Source of the DNA: Lachnospiraceae bacterium MD308
Lineage (GTDB): Bacteria > Bacillota > Clostridia > Lachnospirales > Lachnospiraceae
Length of the DNA stretch: 64,000 bases
Direction: 5' to 3'
Assembly: GCA_010206225.2 (NCBI GenBank)
Contig: VIQU02000012.1
Coordinates: 1-64,000, forward strand
Below, one piece after another: positions 1 to 8,724 of the stretch. Position 1 is the first letter of the stretch. Each line of letters opens with the position of its first letter. A program made the translations under genes and the position numbers. Below the pieces are notes generated by a model. That model worked only from the letters and a program-made list of their open reading frames with translations, did not search any database and was not told where the DNA came from.

Positions 1-43
1 GGTGTCGGTGGTGCAGGAAGAAATATGTGAAAACATAACATAA
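1..43 (+). pseudogene. possible upstream part of comEC, out of frame with the rest
   Basis: The frame beginning at base 2 is open from the window edge to a TAA at 41-43 and reads like a ComEC membrane-segment end (VSVVQEEICENIT). It stops just before the in-frame ComEC continuation, which lies in another frame. The break falls on a short tandem repeat of the unit ATAAC (35-44). Only 13 codons are visible, so the assignment is tentative. Confidence 0.35.
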
Positions 44-56
44 CAATGGACAAAAG

Positions 57-1484
57 GTGAAGACAGAGGCGGATGGCTCTCTGTCTGTATATTTAACGAG
101 ATTTTGGGAGTATGTACGGCAGGTAATATTACAGGGACTAACAGCCAGTGTCGGTATCAATCTGGTCATTTTTCCGATTTTGCTTTATTATTTCTTTGAA
201 TTTCCGCTCTATTCTTTTATTCTGAATCTTTTTGTAATCCCACTGATGTCGATATTGTTATTTCTGGGAATGGTAGGAAGTTTGTTGGCAATGTGGTTTG
301 CTCCCATATCCACTTTGCTGTTTTGGATATGCAGTAAAATTTTGTGGGTTTATAAAATGAGCTGTGAGATAATGCTTCATCTGCCGGGAGCGAGACTTGT
401 GATCGGAGGGCCGGATATATGGCAGATAGCGGTATATTATGGACTCCTGCTTTTAGGGTTGGGGGTGATGAAATATACCGTCTTGTCAGTGAAGAAATCA
501 GAAGGACAGGAGAATAGAAAAGGAAAGGGAAAAACGGGTGGAAACAGGCGGCCAAGGTGGTTTGCGGCTTTTCTGTGGGGAGTGGGGATTGTGATACTAA
601 CAGCTCGCTTTGGAGAGGCGGGGAAACTAACAGCAATGATTTTGGATGTGGGGCAGGGTGATGGAATCTTCATGAGAGGACCGGAAGGCGGCACCTATTT
701 GGTGGATGGCGGGAGCAGTGATGTGAAGAGGGTGGGACGGTACAGAATAGAACCGTTCTTAAAGTCGCAGGGAGTCGGCAGGGTTGATTATGTGCTGGTA
801 TCCCATGGTGACAGTGATCACATGAATGGTGTGGAAGAGATGATCGAGAGACAGGATACAGGTGTGAAGATTGGGACGTTGGTTTTGCCGGTGAAGGAGG
901 TGTGGGATGAAACGTTGACGAGACTGGCAGAAAAAGCGAAAGCTTGTGGAGTTCGTGTAGCTGTGATAGAACCGGGACTAAGTATCGGGGAAGGGGAGAT
1001 GGCGATCACATGTATCCAGCCTGGGAATGTGAAAATGGAATCACGGGAAACAGAATCTGGGAAGGAAGAGTTAACGGTTAATGAAAGAAGTACAGCGCTG
1101 GAACCAGGTAATGGGGCATCTATGGTATTGGCTGTGCGGTACGGAGAGTTCGATATGCTTTTAACTGGGGATATAGAGGGGGAAGGAGAAAGACAGCTTG
1201 CAAAACAGTTAAAAGAATGCTATCTGAATTGTACGTGGGAGGTCCTGAAGGTGGCGCATCATGGTTCAAAAAACTCGTCGACTGAAGAATTTCTCAGACA
1301 GGTACAGCCTGCGTATGCACTTATATCGGCGGGGCAAGAAAATCGGTATGGCCATCCGCACCAGGAAACGGTAAAAAGGCTTGCGGATGCTGAAATCAAG
1401 GTATATTCGACACAGGAAAATGGGGCGATTATCGTGGAGGTAGAAGGCGGAGAGTTATTAAGATTGGAGAAATGGCAAAGATAG
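57..1484 (+). CDS. comEC: ComEC/Rec2 DNA-uptake channel, C-terminal portion
   Basis: The product matches the second half of ComEC, the inner-membrane channel for single-stranded DNA entry in natural transformation. Residues about 20-145 are the last hydrophobic helices of the Competence domain. Residues about 190-470 are the metallo-beta-lactamase-fold domain, starting at LDVGQGD (196-202), with the metal-binding motif SHGDSDH at 249-255. The family is usually 700-800 aa; here 475 aa begin at a weak GTG (57), and stop codons lie upstream in all three frames (28-30, 36-38, 41-43). The N-terminal OB-fold region and first helices are therefore missing from this frame. It is either a frameshifted, non-functional comEC or a sequencing error. 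Identity is certain; the integrity of the gene is not. Confidence 0.85.
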   Translation: MKTEADGSLSVYLTRFWEYVRQVILQGLTASVGINLVIFPILLYYFFEFPLYSFILNLFVIPLMSILLFLGMVGSLLAMWFAPISTLLFWICSKILWVYKMSCEIMLHLPGARLVIGGPDIWQIAVYYGLLLLGLGVMKYTVLSVKKSEGQENRKGKGKTGGNRRPRWFAAFLWGVGIVILTARFGEAGKLTAMILDVGQGDGIFMRGPEGGTYLVDGGSSDVKRVGRYRIEPFLKSQGVGRVDYVLVSHGDSDHMNGVEEMIERQDTGVKIGTLVLPVKEVWDETLTRLAEKAKACGVRVAVIEPGLSIGEGEMAITCIQPGNVKMESRETESGKEELTVNERSTALEPGNGASMVLAVRYGEFDMLLTGDIEGEGERQLAKQLKECYLNCTWEVLKVAHHGSKNSSTEEFLRQVQPAYALISAGQENRYGHPHQETVKRLADAEIKVYSTQENGAIIVEVEGGELLRLEKWQR

Positions 1485-1518
1485 ATTGCAAAAGGGATGC
1501 CATGTATCGGAACTCCTA

Positions 1519-1547
1519 TGGAAATGCCATTGTTTAGTTGTTATAAT
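1519..1547 (+). promoter_or_regulatory. candidate sigma-A promoter for the DUF1703 gene
   Basis: TGGAAA (1519-1524), a 17-bp spacer and TATAAT (1542-1547), 57 bp before the ATG at 1604. The -10 is perfect and the -35 matches at four of six positions. Confidence 0.5.
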
Positions 1548-1603
1548 GTATTTAAAGAAATTGGCTGCAGATAGTTAGATTTTGGTTGGAAGGAGCGTAA
1601 AAA

Positions 1604-3298
1604 ATGGACAGGCGGAAGAAGAAACTTCCTATTGGAATTGAAAATTTTGAAGATATCAGAAAAGAAGATTTTTATTACGTTGATAAAACAGGACTTATTA
1701 CAGAATTACTCCATAATTGGGGAGCAGTGAATCTGTTCACCCGTCCCAGAAGATTCGGGAAAACGTTGAATATGAGCATGTTGGAGCATTTTTTCTCACT
1801 GAATGGAGATAAAAGTATTTTTGAAGGATTGGAAATTTCAAAGGAAACATCAGTTTGTGAAGAATATATGGGAAAATATCCGGTTATTTCTGTTTCACTG
1901 AAGGGAATTGATGCACGAAACTATGAAATGGCATTTCAAATGGCAGTTCAGATTATAAAAAGAGTTCCTGCAAAAGTACAGTATCTTTTGGAGGGTGATA
2001 TTTTAAGTGAACAGGATAAAGCGGAATATCGAAAACTTTTGGATGATAATATGTCAGAAGCGGTATTTTGTAATAGTTTGAGAGTATTATCAGAATTATT
2101 AGAAAAATATCACGGAACTAAAGTTATCCTGCTGATTGACGAATATGATGTCCCGCTGGCAAAGGCTCATGCAAACGGATACTATGACCAGATGGTTTCT
2201 TTTATCCGGAACCTGCTTGGAGAGGCGCTGAAGACAAACAGCAGTTTAAAATTTGCAGTGCTGACAGGCTGCCTTCGGATTTCAAAGGAGAGTATTTTTA
2301 CCGGGCTTAATAACCTGAAGGCGTTGACGATTGCGGATGAACGTTTTGATGAATACTTCGGTTTTACAGACAAAGAGGTGAAAGAACTTCTGGAATACTA
2401 TGGAGTGACGGAACACTATGAAGCAGTAAAAAGATGGTATGACGGATACCAGTTTGGAAATGTAGGAGTGTATTGTCCGTGGGATGTATTGAACCATTGT
2501 GACAGGATCAGAAGCAGCCCGGATGTACAGCCGGAAAACTATTGGATTAATACCAGCAGCAATGATGCAGTAAAACGGTTCATTCAGAAGTCGGCAAATG
2601 CTGCGACTAAACGGGAGATTGAGAACCTGGTGGCAGGAGGGGTTATTACGAAGGAAATTAATCAGGAACTCACATATCCGGAGATTTATGAGACAGTAGA
2701 CAATATCTGGAGTTTGCTCTTTACCACCGGATATCTGACCCAACGGGGAAAGGCAGAGGGAAGGCAGATGAAGCTGGCGATTCCCAATCGGGAGATACGG
2801 GATATTTTTGAGACGCAGATTATGGAGTTTTTTAAAGAGAATGTCAAAAAAGACGGGGAGATGCTGACCCGTTTCTGTGCTGCATTGCAGAATGAAGAAA
2901 TAGAAAATGTAGAGAAAATATTCACAGAATATTTAAGGAAGACCATCAGTATCCGTGATACGGCCGTAAGAACAGACATGAAAGAAAATTTCTATCATGG
3001 TGTGCTGCTTGGAATCTTAGGGGTAAAAACCCGGTGGGGGATTTCTTCCAACAGGGAAATGGGAGAAGGCTATGCAGATATCCTTGCAGAACCGGATACC
3101 GGAGATATGGGGATCATCATAGAAGTAAAATACGCCCATGACGGAGATATGGAGAGGGCATGTAAGGAGGCATTGAAACAGATCGAGAATACCAGATATG
3201 AAGATGATCTTGAAGACGACGGGGTAGAGAATATTCTGAAATACGGGATTGCATGTTATAAAAAGCGTTGTAAGGTTGTGCTGGCAGAAAATGGATAA
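1604..3298 (+). CDS. AAA-ATPase-like / PD-(D/E)XK nuclease-like protein (DUF1703 type)
   Basis: This is a 564-aa member of the AAA-ATPase_like plus PDDEXK_9 family, which occurs in many copies in gut Clostridia and Bacteroidia and has no settled function. The N-terminal PIGIENFEDIR and YYVDKT motifs, a P-loop-like RPRRFGKTLN near residue 45, and a Walker-B-like VILLIDEYD near residue 177 define the ATPase half. The C-terminal region (about 440-545) holds the nuclease-like core GYADILAE...IIIEVK. An AAGGAG site precedes the ATG. The first half is more AT-rich than neighbouring housekeeping genes, and a decayed fragment of a related copy lies just downstream, both consistent with lateral spread. 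Family assignment is firm; the role is unknown. Confidence 0.85.
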   Translation: MDRRKKKLPIGIENFEDIRKEDFYYVDKTGLITELLHNWGAVNLFTRPRRFGKTLNMSMLEHFFSLNGDKSIFEGLEISKETSVCEEYMGKYPVISVSLKGIDARNYEMAFQMAVQIIKRVPAKVQYLLEGDILSEQDKAEYRKLLDDNMSEAVFCNSLRVLSELLEKYHGTKVILLIDEYDVPLAKAHANGYYDQMVSFIRNLLGEALKTNSSLKFAVLTGCLRISKESIFTGLNNLKALTIADERFDEYFGFTDKEVKELLEYYGVTEHYEAVKRWYDGYQFGNVGVYCPWDVLNHCDRIRSSPDVQPENYWINTSSNDAVKRFIQKSANAATKREIENLVAGGVITKEINQELTYPEIYETVDNIWSLLFTTGYLTQRGKAEGRQMKLAIPNREIRDIFETQIMEFFKENVKKDGEMLTRFCAALQNEEIENVEKIFTEYLRKTISIRDTAVRTDMKENFYHGVLLGILGVKTRWGISSNREMGEGYADILAEPDTGDMGIIIEVKYAHDGDMERACKEALKQIENTRYEDDLEDDGVENILKYGIACYKKRCKVVLAENG

Positions 3299-3639
3299 AA
3301 ATGGATACAGGCACATGAAAGCTCTGGAGTTAATATGTTTCAGGGTTTTCTTTACACCAGCATATACGGAAAACCCATCTTGGTATGTAAAAAGTTTAGA
3401 TGAGTAAAATTATTTGACATGAAAAAAGAAGTGACAGCATAAGGGCAGGCAGGATTCGGTTGAAATATGAAGATTATCAGGAACTCATATATCCGGAGAT
3501 TCGGGATATTTTTGAGACGCAGGCTGCGATGGAATATGAGACAACATCTGCGTGATTTCGGCGGCATATGTGAAGACTCAGATTATAAAAAATACTGATA
3601 ATGGTTCAGGATATTAAAAAGTGTTATAAGGAGATTGAA
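3299..3639 (+). other. 341-bp intergenic region with a gene remnant and a hairpin
   Basis: No intact gene is visible. It contains an 8-bp stem hairpin (3343-3350 with 3369-3376, GGGTTTTC/GAAAACCC) without a following T-tract, and the decayed DUF1703 fragment at 3472-3555. A TTGACA at 3413-3418 has no convincing -10 partner. Confidence 0.6.
3472..3555 (+). pseudogene. remnant of a second DUF1703/AAA-ATPase-like gene
   Basis: Bases 3475-3500 repeat 2661-2685 of the upstream gene almost exactly (one mismatch). Bases 3495-3523 repeat 2791-2819 (27 of 29). The two blocks are joined at a shared GGAGAT, so the fragment looks like the upstream gene with 111 bp (37 codons) removed between short direct repeats. 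It translates as DYQELIYPEIRDIFETQ and then diverges to a TGA at 3553-3555. There is no ribosome binding site. Confidence 0.7.
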
Positions 3640-4065
3640 ATGACAAACGCAGAATTAATTTTAGAAGCAAAAAAAGCCAGGGAACGTGCGTATGTTCCAT
3701 ATTCGCATCACAGCGTAGGTGCTGCTCTTGTTACAAAGAGCGGTAGGATCTATCATGGATGCAACATCGAAAACGCAGCATATGGGCCGACGAATTGCGC
3801 GGAGAGAACAGCATTTTTCAGAGCCGTATATGAAGGGGAAAGAGAGTTCGCGAAGATTGCTGTCGTAGGCGGAATGGAGGGAACGGACGGAAATACTTTG
3901 TGCGCTCCATGCGGGGTTTGCCGGCAGGTGATGATGGAGTTCTGTAACCCGGAGACGTTTCGGATCGTTCTGGCTGACGGGGAGGATAAGCAAGTGGAGT
4001 ATACGCTCAAAGAACTCCTGCCGTTTGGATTTGGCCCGGATAATCTTGATAAATTAGATTGCTGA
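3640..4065 (+). CDS. cdd: cytidine deaminase
   Basis: This 141-aa product is a homotetramer-type cytidine deaminase, converting cytidine or deoxycytidine to uridine or deoxyuridine in pyrimidine salvage. The zinc site is visible: Cys53 and catalytic Glu55 in TNCAERT, and Cys91 and Cys94 in PCGVCR. I place the start at 3640, where AAGGAG (3628-3633) sits 6 nt upstream and the protein begins like its family; an in-frame ATG at 3601 would add 13 atypical residues. It appears to be transcribed alone, since holA has its own promoter. Confidence 0.93.
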   Translation: MTNAELILEAKKARERAYVPYSHHSVGAALVTKSGRIYHGCNIENAAYGPTNCAERTAFFRAVYEGEREFAKIAVVGGMEGTDGNTLCAPCGVCRQVMMEFCNPETFRIVLADGEDKQVEYTLKELLPFGFGPDNLDKLDC

Positions 4066-4106
4066 TTTATACTCTGGTATTTCTTGAGACGTATATAACA
4101 ATATCC

Positions 4107-4135
4107 TTGAAGTAATTCTTAAATTTCAGTATACT
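4107..4135 (+). promoter_or_regulatory. sigma-A promoter for holA
   Basis: TTGAAG (4107-4112), a 17-bp spacer and TATACT (4130-4135), about 35 bp before the holA start. Confidence 0.65.
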
Positions 4136-4169
4136 GTTTCTAAAGATATAAGAGGATGTGTGGCGGCAG

Positions 4170-5150
4170 ATGAAGAATATCAATGAGCATATCAAGACAG
4201 GAAAATTTCAGAAAGTGTATCTCTTGTACGGTGAAGAGGCATATTTAAAAAAGCAGTATAAAGACAGGCTTACAAAAGCAATGCTGCCGGAAGGGGATAC
4301 GGTGAATTATTCTTATTATGAGGGCAAGGGGACTGAACCGGAGCATCTTATAGACTTGGCGGAGACGATGCCTTTTTTTGCCGAGCGGCGTTTGATCGTA
4401 GTGGAAGATTCTGGATTTTTTAAAAGTTCTGTGCCTAAACTTGCTGACTATATCAAGACGATGCCGGATACTGCCTGCTTCCTTTTTGTGGAAAATGAAG
4501 TGGACAAGCGGGGAAAGATGTTCAGGGCAGTAAAGGATATCGGCTATATCTCGGAGATGGGGCGGCAGGATGAGAAGACGCTTCTTTACTGGATCGCAGA
4601 ACAGATCAAGCGGGAAGGAAAGCAGATCAAGGAATCCGCAGCCCGCTATCTGGTGGCGAGAGCAGGGACGGATATGGAGCTTCTTGAAAAGGAGCTTGAG
4701 AAACTGTTCTCCTATACGCTTGGCAGGAATGAAATAACAGCAGCGGATATAGAGGCAGTATGCACAACGCAGATCGCAAATAAGATTTTTGACATGGTAG
4801 AGGCAGTTGCGGCGAAGCAGCAGAAGAAGGCTCTCGATTATTACTATGACCTGCTTGCTCTTAAGGAGCCGCCTATGCGGATTCTATATCTCTTGTCCCG
4901 ACAGTTCAGGCTTCTTTTGGAGGTGAAGGAGTTGATGAGACAAGGCTATGACAAAGCGCAGATTGCGAAGACGACAAAGCTTCATCCCTTTGCGGCGGGG
5001 AAATATATGAAGCAGTGCAAAGATTTTTCGGGAAGCCAGCTAAGGTCGATCATGGAAGAGGCTGCGGAGTATGAGGAACTGGTAAAGACCGGACGGTTAA
5101 ATGACCGGATGAGCGTAGAACTTTTCATTGTAAAGTATAGTTTAGCGTGA
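4170..5150 (+). CDS. holA: DNA polymerase III subunit delta
   Basis: The delta subunit of the clamp loader opens the beta clamp during replication. The N-terminus (NINEHIKTGKFQKVYLLYGEE) and the downstream ...LIDLAETMPFF.ERRLIVVED pattern are typical of Firmicutes HolA, as is the length of about 326 aa. The first in-frame start is GTG at 4158, but ATG 4170 gives the conserved N-terminus; the AGAGGA at 4151-4156 is somewhat distant, so the start is not settled. It stands between cdd and lepA, a common clostridial order. Confidence 0.9.
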   Translation: MKNINEHIKTGKFQKVYLLYGEEAYLKKQYKDRLTKAMLPEGDTVNYSYYEGKGTEPEHLIDLAETMPFFAERRLIVVEDSGFFKSSVPKLADYIKTMPDTACFLFVENEVDKRGKMFRAVKDIGYISEMGRQDEKTLLYWIAEQIKREGKQIKESAARYLVARAGTDMELLEKELEKLFSYTLGRNEITAADIEAVCTTQIANKIFDMVEAVAAKQQKKALDYYYDLLALKEPPMRILYLLSRQFRLLLEVKELMRQGYDKAQIAKTTKLHPFAAGKYMKQCKDFSGSQLRSIMEEAAEYEELVKTGRLNDRMSVELFIVKYSLA

Positions 5151-5239
5151 TATGATTGTGGGAGCACAGATTGCGGTGCAATCCGTCAGTATCAGAATGA
5201 ATCATTCTAATATGAGATAAAGATGAAAGGACGATAAAG

Positions 5240-7057
5240 GTGGCAGAGATAAATCAAAGTAAAATCCGTAATTTTTGTATTATTGCCCATATTGACCACG
5301 GGAAATCTACTCTCGCAGACCGTATCATTGAGATGACAGGTCTCCTTACAAACAGGGAGATGCAGTCTCAGGTATTGGATAATATGGAACTTGAGCGTGA
5401 GCGCGGCATCACGATCAAGGCACAGACGGTTCGTATTGTCTATCAGGCGCAGAACGGCGAGGAATATATTTTCAATCTCATCGATACGCCGGGGCATGTG
5501 GACTTTAACTATGAAGTGTCAAGAAGCCTTGCAGCCTGTGACGGTGCGATTCTTGTAGTGGACGCGGCTCAGGGTGTGGAGGCGCAGACGCTTGCCAATG
5601 TGTATCTGGCATTGGATCATGATCTGGATGTGATGCCGGTGATCAATAAGGTGGATCTCCCGAGCGCGGAGCCGGAGCGTGTGATAGAGGAGATTGAAGA
5701 TATCATTGGGATCGAGGCGCAGGATGCTCCGCGTATTTCCGCAAAGACAGGATTGAACGTGGAAGAGGTGTTAGAGCAGATTATTGAAAAGATACCGGCG
5801 CCGGTGGGAGATGCGAAAGCGCCGCTGAAAGCTCTGATTTTTGATTCTGTTTATGATTCTTATAAAGGTGTTATTGTATTTTGCCGTATTAAGGAAGGTA
5901 CGATACGCAAAGGAACACCGGTGCTTATGATGGCAACCGGTGCGAAAGCAGAGGTTGTGGAGGTCGGATATTTCGGAGCGGGGCAGTTTATTCCCTGTGA
6001 AGAGCTGAGCGCGGGTATGGTCGGCTATATTACTGCAAGTATTAAGAATGTGAAGGACACCCGGGTAGGTGATACGATTACCAATGCGCAGTCACCTTGC
6101 AGCGAACCTCTGCCGGGATATAAAAAAGTAAATCCTATGGTGTACTGCGGGATGTATCCGGCGGACGGGGCAAAATATCCGGATCTCAGGGATGCTCTGG
6201 AAAAGCTGCAGCTTAATGATGCTTCTTTGCAATTTGAACCGGAGACTTCTGTAGCATTGGGGTTTGGATACCGCTGCGGATTCCTTGGACTACTGCACTT
6301 GGAGATTATTCAGGAGCGTCTGGAGAGAGAATATAATCTGGATCTGGTAACGACGGCGCCGGGTGTAGTTTATAAGGTATATAAGACGAATGGAGAGATG
6401 ATCGAACTGACCAATCCGTCCAACCTTCCGGATCCGTCTGAGATTGAGTATATGGAAGAACCGATCGTTAAGGCAGAGATCATGGTGACATCGGAATATA
6501 TCGGAGCAATTATGGATCTGTGTCAGGAGAGAAGAGGGATCTACGAGGGGATGGAGTATATGGAGGAGACACGCGCGGTACTTCATTACCGTCTGCCGCT
6601 CAATGAGATTATCTATGATTTTTTTGACGCGCTGAAATCCCGTTCCAGAGGCTATGCTTCTTTTGATTATGAATTGGACGGATATATGCAGTCCGAGCTT
6701 GTGAAGCTGGATATTCTGATCAATAAGGAGGAGGTGGATGCCCTTTCCTTTATCGTACATGCCCAGACTGCTTATGAAAGAGGCAGGCGGATGTGTGAGA
6801 AGTTAAAAGAAGAGATTCCAAGACACTTGTTTGAGATTCCGATTCAGGCGGCGATCGGCAGTAAGATCATTGCCAGAGAGACTGTGCGCGCCATGCGTAA
6901 AGATGTGCTTGCCAAGTGTTACGGCGGAGACATTACCCGTAAGAAGAAGCTTTTGGAAAAGCAGAAAGAAGGGAAAAAGCGTATGCGCCAGGTGGGTAAT
7001 GTAGAGATTCCGCAGAAAGCATTTATGAGCGTATTGAAGTTGGATGATAAAAAGTAA
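5240..7057 (+). CDS. lepA: elongation factor 4 (LepA)
   Basis: LepA is a ribosome-associated GTPase that back-translocates stalled ribosomes or assists initiation. At 605 aa it has the family length. The GTPase motifs are intact: AHIDHGKST near residue 16 (P-loop), the RGIT switch I, DTPGH and NKVD, followed by EF-G-like domains and the LepA-specific C-terminal domain ending ...[21 protein letters not shown]. The start is GTG at 5240 with GAAAGGA 8 nt upstream. Its TAA overlaps the hemW ATG by one base, so the two are probably translationally coupled. Confidence 0.97.
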   Translation: MAEINQSKIRNFCIIAHIDHGKSTLADRIIEMTGLLTNREMQSQVLDNMELERERGITIKAQTVRIVYQAQNGEEYIFNLIDTPGHVDFNYEVSRSLAACDGAILVVDAAQGVEAQTLANVYLALDHDLDVMPVINKVDLPSAEPERVIEEIEDIIGIEAQDAPRISAKTGLNVEEVLEQIIEKIPAPVGDAKAPLKALIFDSVYDSYKGVIVFCRIKEGTIRKGTPVLMMATGAKAEVVEVGYFGAGQFIPCEELSAGMVGYITASIKNVKDTRVGDTITNAQSPCSEPLPGYKKVNPMVYCGMYPADGAKYPDLRDALEKLQLNDASLQFEPETSVALGFGYRCGFLGLLHLEIIQERLEREYNLDLVTTAPGVVYKVYKTNGEMIELTNPSNLPDPSEIEYMEEPIVKAEIMVTSEYIGAIMDLCQERRGIYEGMEYMEETRAVLHYRLPLNEIIYDFFDALKSRSRGYASFDYELDGYMQSELVKLDILINKEEVDALSFIVHAQTAYERGRRMCEKLKEEIPRHLFEIPIQAAIGSKIIARETVRAMRKDVLAKCYGGDITRKKKLLEKQKEGKKRMRQVGNVEIPQKAFMSVLKLDDKK

Positions 7058-8205
7058 TGAAGCCTTTAGAAATCTATGTACACATACCGTTTTGTGTGAA
7101 AAAGTGTAATTATTGTGATTTTCTGTCGGCTCCGGCGGGGGAACAGGAGCAGCGGAAATATGTAGAAAGCCTTTGCAGTCAGATCCGTTCTTACGGGGAT
7201 GCGGCAAAGGCTTATCGTGTTATCAGTATTTTCATCGGGGGAGGGACGCCTTCTGTCTTAGAGGGAGAGCAGATAGCGGAGATTTTTCAGGCGCTGCGGG
7301 ATGCCTTTTATATAGAAGAGAGCGCAGAGATCACGATAGAGATGAATCCGGGAACTGTGACGAAGGACAAACTAAAGGTATACCGGCAAGCCGGAGTCAA
7401 CCGCTTAAGTATCGGACTGCAGTCGGCAGATAACAGAGAGCTTCAGATACTTGGAAGGATCCATACTTTTGAGGATTTCTTAGAGACTTATCAGATGGCG
7501 CGAACAGCAGGATTTGGAAATATTAATGTAGATCTGATGTCGGCGATCCCTGGGCAGACAAATGAAAGCTTTATTCGGACACTTCAGACCGTAGCAAAGC
7601 TTGAACCGGAACATATCTCGGCTTACAGTCTGATCATAGAAGAAGGGACGCCATTCTGTGAAGTCTACGGAGAGAAGAACTGTACGGAAGGCGTGAAGGG
7701 TCCGAAGAATTTGAAAGAGAAGAGAGCGGAAGGTTTGGAGTATCCAAAGCTCCCGGATGAAGACACCGAACGGCAGATGTACTACGACGCAAAGCGGATT
7801 CTAAAAGAGCACGGCTATCACCGATATGAGATTTCTAACTATGCAAAAGAAGGATATGAGTGTCTTCACAATCTGGGTTATTGGAACCGGACAGAATATT
7901 TGGGGTTTGGGGATGGCGCAGCTTCTTTTTTGAATCATACAAGATGGATGTCGGGGGAAGAGCCGGAAGTGTTGAGCAAGAAAGATGAAATGGAAGAATA
8001 CATGTTTTTGGGACTTAGGAAGACGAAAGGGGTGTCAAAAACAAAATTTAAGCAGGAATTCGGGGAGGAGATGGAACATACATACAAAAAAGTGCTTGCA
8101 GATATGGAGAGCAAGCAGCTTTTAGAGCAGAAAGGAGATTATGTACGGCTGACAGAGAAGGGGATCGATATCAGCAATTATGTCATGAGTGAGTTCCTTT
8201 TGTAG
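7057..8205 (+). CDS. hemW: radical SAM heme chaperone HemW (coproporphyrinogen dehydrogenase-like)
   Basis: HemW binds heme and a [4Fe-4S] cluster and inserts heme into respiratory enzymes; it was long misnamed HemN. The radical SAM triad is C13-x3-C17-x2-C20 (PFCVKKCNYC), preceded by VHIP with a His typical of HemW. IGGGTPS, EMNPG and SIGLQS motifs follow. The 382-aa length fits. A Lys/Glu-rich linker at about residues 205-230 is longer than in many relatives. It forms a lepA-hemW unit with a one-base overlap and ends only 3 bp from the convergent DUF4364 gene. Confidence 0.95.
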   Translation: MKPLEIYVHIPFCVKKCNYCDFLSAPAGEQEQRKYVESLCSQIRSYGDAAKAYRVISIFIGGGTPSVLEGEQIAEIFQALRDAFYIEESAEITIEMNPGTVTKDKLKVYRQAGVNRLSIGLQSADNRELQILGRIHTFEDFLETYQMARTAGFGNINVDLMSAIPGQTNESFIRTLQTVAKLEPEHISAYSLIIEEGTPFCEVYGEKNCTEGVKGPKNLKEKRAEGLEYPKLPDEDTERQMYYDAKRILKEHGYHRYEISNYAKEGYECLHNLGYWNRTEYLGFGDGAASFLNHTRWMSGEEPEVLSKKDEMEEYMFLGLRKTKGVSKTKFKQEFGEEMEHTYKKVLADMESKQLLEQKGDYVRLTEKGIDISNYVMSEFLL

Positions 8206-8208
8206 ATA

Positions 8209-8724
8209 TTATTTTAATAAAGTTTTCATTACCAGAGCATAGATTTCTTGGTTTTTTGCAGACCAGTTGTTGGCTATGGTTGAAGCTTCCGATTTTGTCG
8301 GTACTGTTACAGTCAGGTCGATAAGGGGAAGGCCTTGTTCCATAATCTGGCAGCGCACGTTGTATTCGTCGGCAGAATTCAGATAATAATCTGCCCTGAC
8401 AGAGATCTCATCTCTTAGTTTATATTCATTATTTTTTAAATAGGTCTGGATATCTTTCCGGATGTCAGGAGAGATATCATTCCGGAAAAGCCGTACAGTC
8501 TTTTCGCCTTCTTCGGTCAGGTAATAGAGGGTGCGGTTATGTGTAGACTCTTTGCGTATGAGCCGGTCATCAATAAGCTCTCCGATCACCTGATGGAGTT
8601 TGAAATAATTCGTGTAGCCCTGCTCCAGCACAAATTCGGAAATCTGTGAATTTGTGAGAGGAAAATCTATACAGCCCAGCATGTAAAGAACGATCAGTTT
8701 ATAAAGTTTAAATGCGGTTGTCAT
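8209..8724 (-). CDS. DUF4364 family protein (winged-helix-like)
   Basis: This 171-aa protein belongs to the clostridial DUF4364 family, whose function is not known to me. The first 75 residues (FKLYKLIVLYML..., QISEFVLEQGYTNYFKLHQVIGELI, LYYLTEEGE) read like a winged-helix DNA-binding fold; the C-terminal half is a small alpha/beta domain. Its ATG overlaps the stop of the upstream radical SAM gene (ATGA), so they form one operon. It is convergent with hemW with a 3-bp gap and no terminator between them. Confidence 0.85.
   Translation of the reverse strand: MTTAFKLYKLIVLYMLGCIDFPLTNSQISEFVLEQGYTNYFKLHQVIGELIDDRLIRKESTHNRTLYYLTEEGEKTVRLFRNDISPDIRKDIQTYLKNNEYKLRDEISVRADYYLNSADEYNVRCQIMEQGLPLIDLTVTVPTKSEASTIANNWSAKNQEIYALVMKTLLK

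Noticed and set aside
3413-3445. Promoter based on TTGACA in the DUF1703 downstream region
   Set aside because: No acceptable -10 hexamer occurs at 16-18 bp.
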